Shown here piece after piece: positions 59,867 through 64,000 of a DNA stretch of 64,000 nucleotides. The stretch covers positions 114,165,798 through 114,229,797 of the forward strand of contig CM042012.1 of the NCBI GenBank assembly GCA_023525715.1, read 5' to 3'. The position numbers were made by a program, and so were the translations under genes. The notes below the pieces were generated by a model. It saw nothing but the letters and a program-made list of their open reading frames with translations, searched no databases and was not told the DNA's origin. Each line of letters starts with the position of its first letter. Position 1 is the first letter of the stretch. The DNA comes from Cichorium intybus (Eukaryota > Streptophyta > Magnoliopsida > Asterales > Asteraceae).

Positions 59867-60719
59867 TGTAACGCCAAGACACTCTTTTTATGTAAATATA
59901 ATAAAAAGGGTAAATTGGTCATTTTACCTTAGAAGGGTAATTTGGTCTTTTGGACAGGAAAGAATTTGGTTTGAAATAATATTTTGAGTTTTGGACTTAA
60001 AATGTTATAAAAAAAACTGATTTTTGGTCATTTTACCACGAAAGGGTAATTTGGTCATTTGACCATGTGAAAGACCAATTATGTAAAAATGTTGTTGGTT
60101 GTGGCAAAAATGTAAGAAATGAAAGTTTTATTGTCATAAAACTTGATTGTTGTGGTCAAAGTTCAAGAAAATGAACTTCAGGACTAAAAATGTAAAAATT
60201 GGATGGATAAATAAGAGAGTTGACTCTCTCTTTGACTAGCCATTTGTGCAGCAACGGGAGGAGCAAGGAAGATGCAATTTCTGCAGGAAATCATGGAATT
60301 GAAGTATGAATTGGAATCATAGCTTGGAATTGGTGATTCCTATGTTAATCAAGGTTAGTAAACTTGATTTTAACCAAGTTCTTGAAGTGTTCTTGATTTG
60401 GTTATATAGAAACTGAAATTTGTAAATTTCAGTTATGATTATGTAGTTTAAATGGTTTAATGCTTCCATTAAGTCATGCTAAAAGGACTTAATTCAAGAA
60501 AATGGAAGTAGATTGCTATTTGTGATGAATTTGAAGTTTTGGGGTTTTGGAACTAAGAACCCTAATTCTTCATTTTGATTGATTTAGTTGTTTTGAATGG
60601 TTGAAAACCTTGTTTTAATATAAGGTTTTAGCCTAGAAACAAACCCCAAACGATTAAGGACTGGATTGAGGACTTAATGGGCCAAAACTGCGTGCTACAG
60701 TGCACAAATCGCGACTGGC

Positions 60720-60830
60720 CAGGAGACCTGCACTGGCGCCAGGCGCAGTGCGCCCAGGAGCCAGGCGGGGTGCGCCCAGGCGTAGTGCGCCCTGTCCTAG
60801 GCGCAGTGCGCCTCCAAGCAGGGGCCAGGC
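60720..60830 (+). repeat. GC-rich palindromic repeats in the LTR
   Basis: Several copies of GGCGCAGTGCGCC/GGCGGGGTGCGCC, each self-complementary in part, in otherwise AT-rich sequence. Confidence 0.7.
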
Positions 60831-61306
60831 AGGGGATCAAAAATGCTAACTTTTGTTTGGCTTGTCCGATTTAGCTCAAACTTGAACCGTAGGCTCGTTA
60901 TGGTCTGAAAAGTTTGGGAAAATTTTTATATTAAGTTTCCGAACCCTCGGGGGTACTGTAGATCGATTCGAATGCCTCGGTGAATAGTAAAATTCACATA
61001 AAGATAGTAAATGTAAAGTTTATTATCTAAGCATTGTTTATAATGATATAATATTGGACTCTTATGTATTAGAGTCAATTTAGATGATTATTAACCTATT
61101 ATCATTTGGTATATAAATGAATATATAGGTATGGGACAAAATGGTTGTGGTGCACGCAAAGGCAAGAAACAACCGGGATTTAAACGCAGCTAGTATCCAG
61201 GTGAGTAATCTCACTGATATCATATATGATATATGATGATTGAACTGTTACAGGTTGAAACGGCTTCGAGGGACGAAAATGACAAGTGTAAAAATATATG
61301 TAAAAG

Positions 61307-61667
<361 letters not shown>

Positions 61668-61727
61668 AGGCAAAAGCGGGACAACCTGTGAGCCATAAAT
61701 GATTATATAATAAAATGAAATTAACTG

Positions 61728-61955
61728 GTGCGGCCTATAAGGCTATGATATTTGGTGTAGTCTATACGTCTATGATATTGTTACAGGTACATGGTGCGGC
61801 CTTTTGGTTATGATATCGGGTTATTAAACCCAGCTGGTGCGGCCTGCGGGCTATGATTTATATATTGATAATGTTTTGGTGCAGCTTATATAGCTAAGAC
61901 ACAGGGTGCGGCTTAAATAGCCATGAAATACGATGCGGTCAATTATGACTAAGAA
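61728..61955 (+). repeat. Seven diverged GGTGCGGCC-type repeats
   Basis: Units such as GGTGCGGCCTATAAGGCTAT, spaced 26-45 bases; each has a small internal inverted repeat (GGCC...GGCT). Confidence 0.75.
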
Positions 61956-62440
61956 ATATGGGACAGAAATGTATGCAAATAACAACTCGTGAGACTATGC
62001 GATAGGATGTGCAAATCCTAAGACATATACGGTTAGCCAGAATGGCTAGGAACTTGGAATCAATATCCAGACAGAGATATACGGTTAATAGATTTATCAT
62101 ATATAGGAAATTATATATGAATGTATTCTTATACGTGTTATTTGCAGATACGATTACTCACTGAGCTTTGTAGCTCATACCGTTTGTTAAATGTCCCTGC
62201 AGGTTAGCGTAACCCTGATAAGGGTAAGGATAAAGTCCGTGACTCAAGAAGTGGACTTGGAGATGCTGTCAGTAGCAGCCCGGCTTATATGGAGGTTACT
62301 ATATTTGTATACTCCTTGATACACTTGTACCCGTTTTTATTAAAATATACCCCTTTGTTTATGGTTTTAAGTACTGAAACCTATGTTTTAAATGAAAAAT
62401 TTTCAGGGGTGTTTTGTTTTAAAAGCCGGGTGTTACAAGT

Positions 62441-62452
62441 TGGTATCAGAGC
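62441..62452 (+). other. Primer-binding site, initiator tRNA-Met
   Basis: TGGTATCAGAGC, three bases after the LTR end. Confidence 0.9.
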
Positions 62453-62582
62453 CGTGGTTTAAGTGAACTAGGTGTCTATAGAGTAGATTCCTGGACTTAA
62501 ACCTTGAGAGACAGTAAACATGATATATAGTTAGGTGTATATAGTTGTTATTATACATATATAACCTAACTGTTGCTGACTT

Positions 62583-63700
62583 CTAACGTATAAGAAGTAT
62601 GAGCAGCGAATCGTATTTGGAGGAATTTAGGGCGTGCAGCTTTAAGAAGTAGACCAGCCCTTTCTCAAGGCTCCAATGAACGAAGGGCACAGAGACAAGT
62701 AGTAGAAAATCCACATGATAAGCAACAGTAGTTGCTGTGGTCAGAAAAAGAAATTGGGTGCTCACACTGACTGATAGTCAAAGTGAAAGAAAAGTAGCTG
62801 AGACTACAAGAAAAAAGCAGAAAACGATTAGTGGACGCTTCAAGAGAAGTTACCACAGACTGGGTCCAACCTTAAAGGGAAGGGACCAAAACAGAGCAGT
62901 TATGTATTGTGAGAATTGCAAGAAAAGCACTCAGAAAATTGTAGAGTAGAGACTCTACCGTTGAAATGCTGAAATTGCAGAAAGCAGGAGCAGATTGCTC
63001 GAGCTTGTTGGATAGATCGGAAGTGTGTCTAGCGCGGAGCTATAGGACACTTTCCTATGAAATACTCACATGCTAAATGTGGAGTAACGGGTGATGAACC
63101 CCGGAAAGAACGGGGAGGAAAGAAAGAAGAAATGAATGGTCGAAAAGGACCAGTGATACCTTGAGCATTCCAGCAGACTGTGGAAAAAGCTCGTGAGTAG
63201 ACTGATATGGTCTCAAATATAATTGTTTTGAATATACTTCCCGTATACGTTATACTTGATCCATGAAGCTATGCTTTGGATCGATGACTTTGATGTCTTG
63301 TCTGAATATTTCATCAACGATTATGGATGAAATTTTGGAACTGGCTATAGTAAATAGCAAATATGTTCAAGATATTGAACACCTGGAAGGTAGTCTGCTT
63401 ATGATTTACGGGACCATTTTTCCCTATAAATCTAGAGCCAATGTCTACTAATGAATTTGAAGAAATCGTGCATATGAATTGGTTAGCAATGAATGGTGCT
63501 AACATGAATTGTAGAAAAATAAACATTATGGTTCAAAATCAGAAATGAAATGGACGAAAATCCACGGTAAATGACCGTTGTTGAGAATACCGGTTATTTT
63601 CCCTTGCTTAAACTCGGAAAAGAGTTAGTAAAGGAATGATGTTGTAGTTGGCATGCGTGGTATGGGCCAAGCTAAATAAAGCAGTGATAGTAGTGTACTA
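62583..63700 (+). pseudogene. Decayed gypsy gag and protease
   Basis: A cysteine-rich stretch (YCENCKKS at about 62902; CWNCRKQ and HAKCG near 62965-63085) looks like damaged gag zinc knuckles. Downstream, VSNIIVLNILPVYVILD (63208-63260) and LEPMSTNEFEEIVHMNWLAM (63431-63495) resemble the aspartic protease start (...VLFDSGA) and its end (MDWL). Several stops and frame changes are present, and the Asp-Ser-Gly motif itself is not intact. No reverse transcriptase inside the window was recognised. Confidence 0.6.
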
Positions 63701-64000
63701 CTTTAGATAAATTCTCGGATGTTTCTTTTGAAAAGAACTTCCAGGATTTCTGCCAGATTGGCGAGAAGATCTTATGATTAAGCTGGTCTTGGGAGCCGTT
63801 CCTGTTATTTAGGCTCTATATTGATTAGCCTCTGCAGAGATGGTAGAGTGGTAAAACAATTGGAAGGAATTGTTTTTGAATTGGGGTCTCATATGGCCGA
63901 ATGTGTCATCGTGTGGAGCCCTATCTGTTTGAAAAGAAGAAATATAAGTTAATGTGTATGTACATTGACTACTGAGAATCTGATATTCTCGAAATCAGAC

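Overview
The window is nuclear DNA of a flowering plant. It is AT-rich and gene-poor, has GT-AG introns, and carries two recognisable host genes among many nested transposable elements. The repeat flavour (long Ty3-gypsy LTRs, copia elements primed by initiator tRNA-Met, TTF-zinc-finger hAT, TA-bounded fold-back elements) and the gene structures suggest a eudicot. Asteraceae is my guess, by inference only.

Host genes: (1) a two-exon DUF1005-family gene on the minus strand (14723-16158), apparently intact, with a TATA box about 130 bases upstream; (2) a seven-exon gene for plastid pyruvate kinase, alpha type, on the plus strand (54318-57422), apparently intact. They are unrelated in function. 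No rRNA, tRNA or CRISPR was seen.

Layout. 1-2000: a Mutator-like non-autonomous element (603-1368). 1989-9815: a PIF/Harbinger-type MITE split by a 7.3 kb Ty1-copia element (2291-9635) with nearly identical LTRs but a ruined interior. 11059-11770: a 5'-truncated LINE with a 17-base target duplication. 12662-13492: a long fold-back element between two TA tracts. 14.7-16.3 kb: the DUF1005 gene. 19.86-23.88 kb: a LINE 3' end interrupted by a nearly complete hAT element (20177-23674). 24.98-26.36 kb: degenerate tandem repeats. 26876-29809: a probable solo gypsy LTR. 30189-37847: a complete but inactivated Ty1-copia element, minus orientation. 38470-45453: a string of fold-back elements separated by TA microsatellites. 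46314-46801: a hAT MITE. 48151-49532: a miniature LTR retrotransposon carrying a GC-rich, glycine-rich reading frame, inserted in an old copia relic (to 52140). 52504-53905: a hAT-type element that has captured three exons of a scramblase-like gene and ends about 410 bases upstream of the pyruvate kinase start. 54.3-57.4 kb: the pyruvate kinase gene, with a fold-back MITE in its last intron. 59867-64000: a 5' LTR of about 2.57 kb and the decayed start of a Ty3-gypsy element running off the window.

The most novel material is the beads-on-a-string array of TA-bounded fold-back elements, whose different families share a terminal signature, then the scramblase-carrying hAT element and the miniature LTR element. 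All boundaries, target duplications and identities were read by eye.
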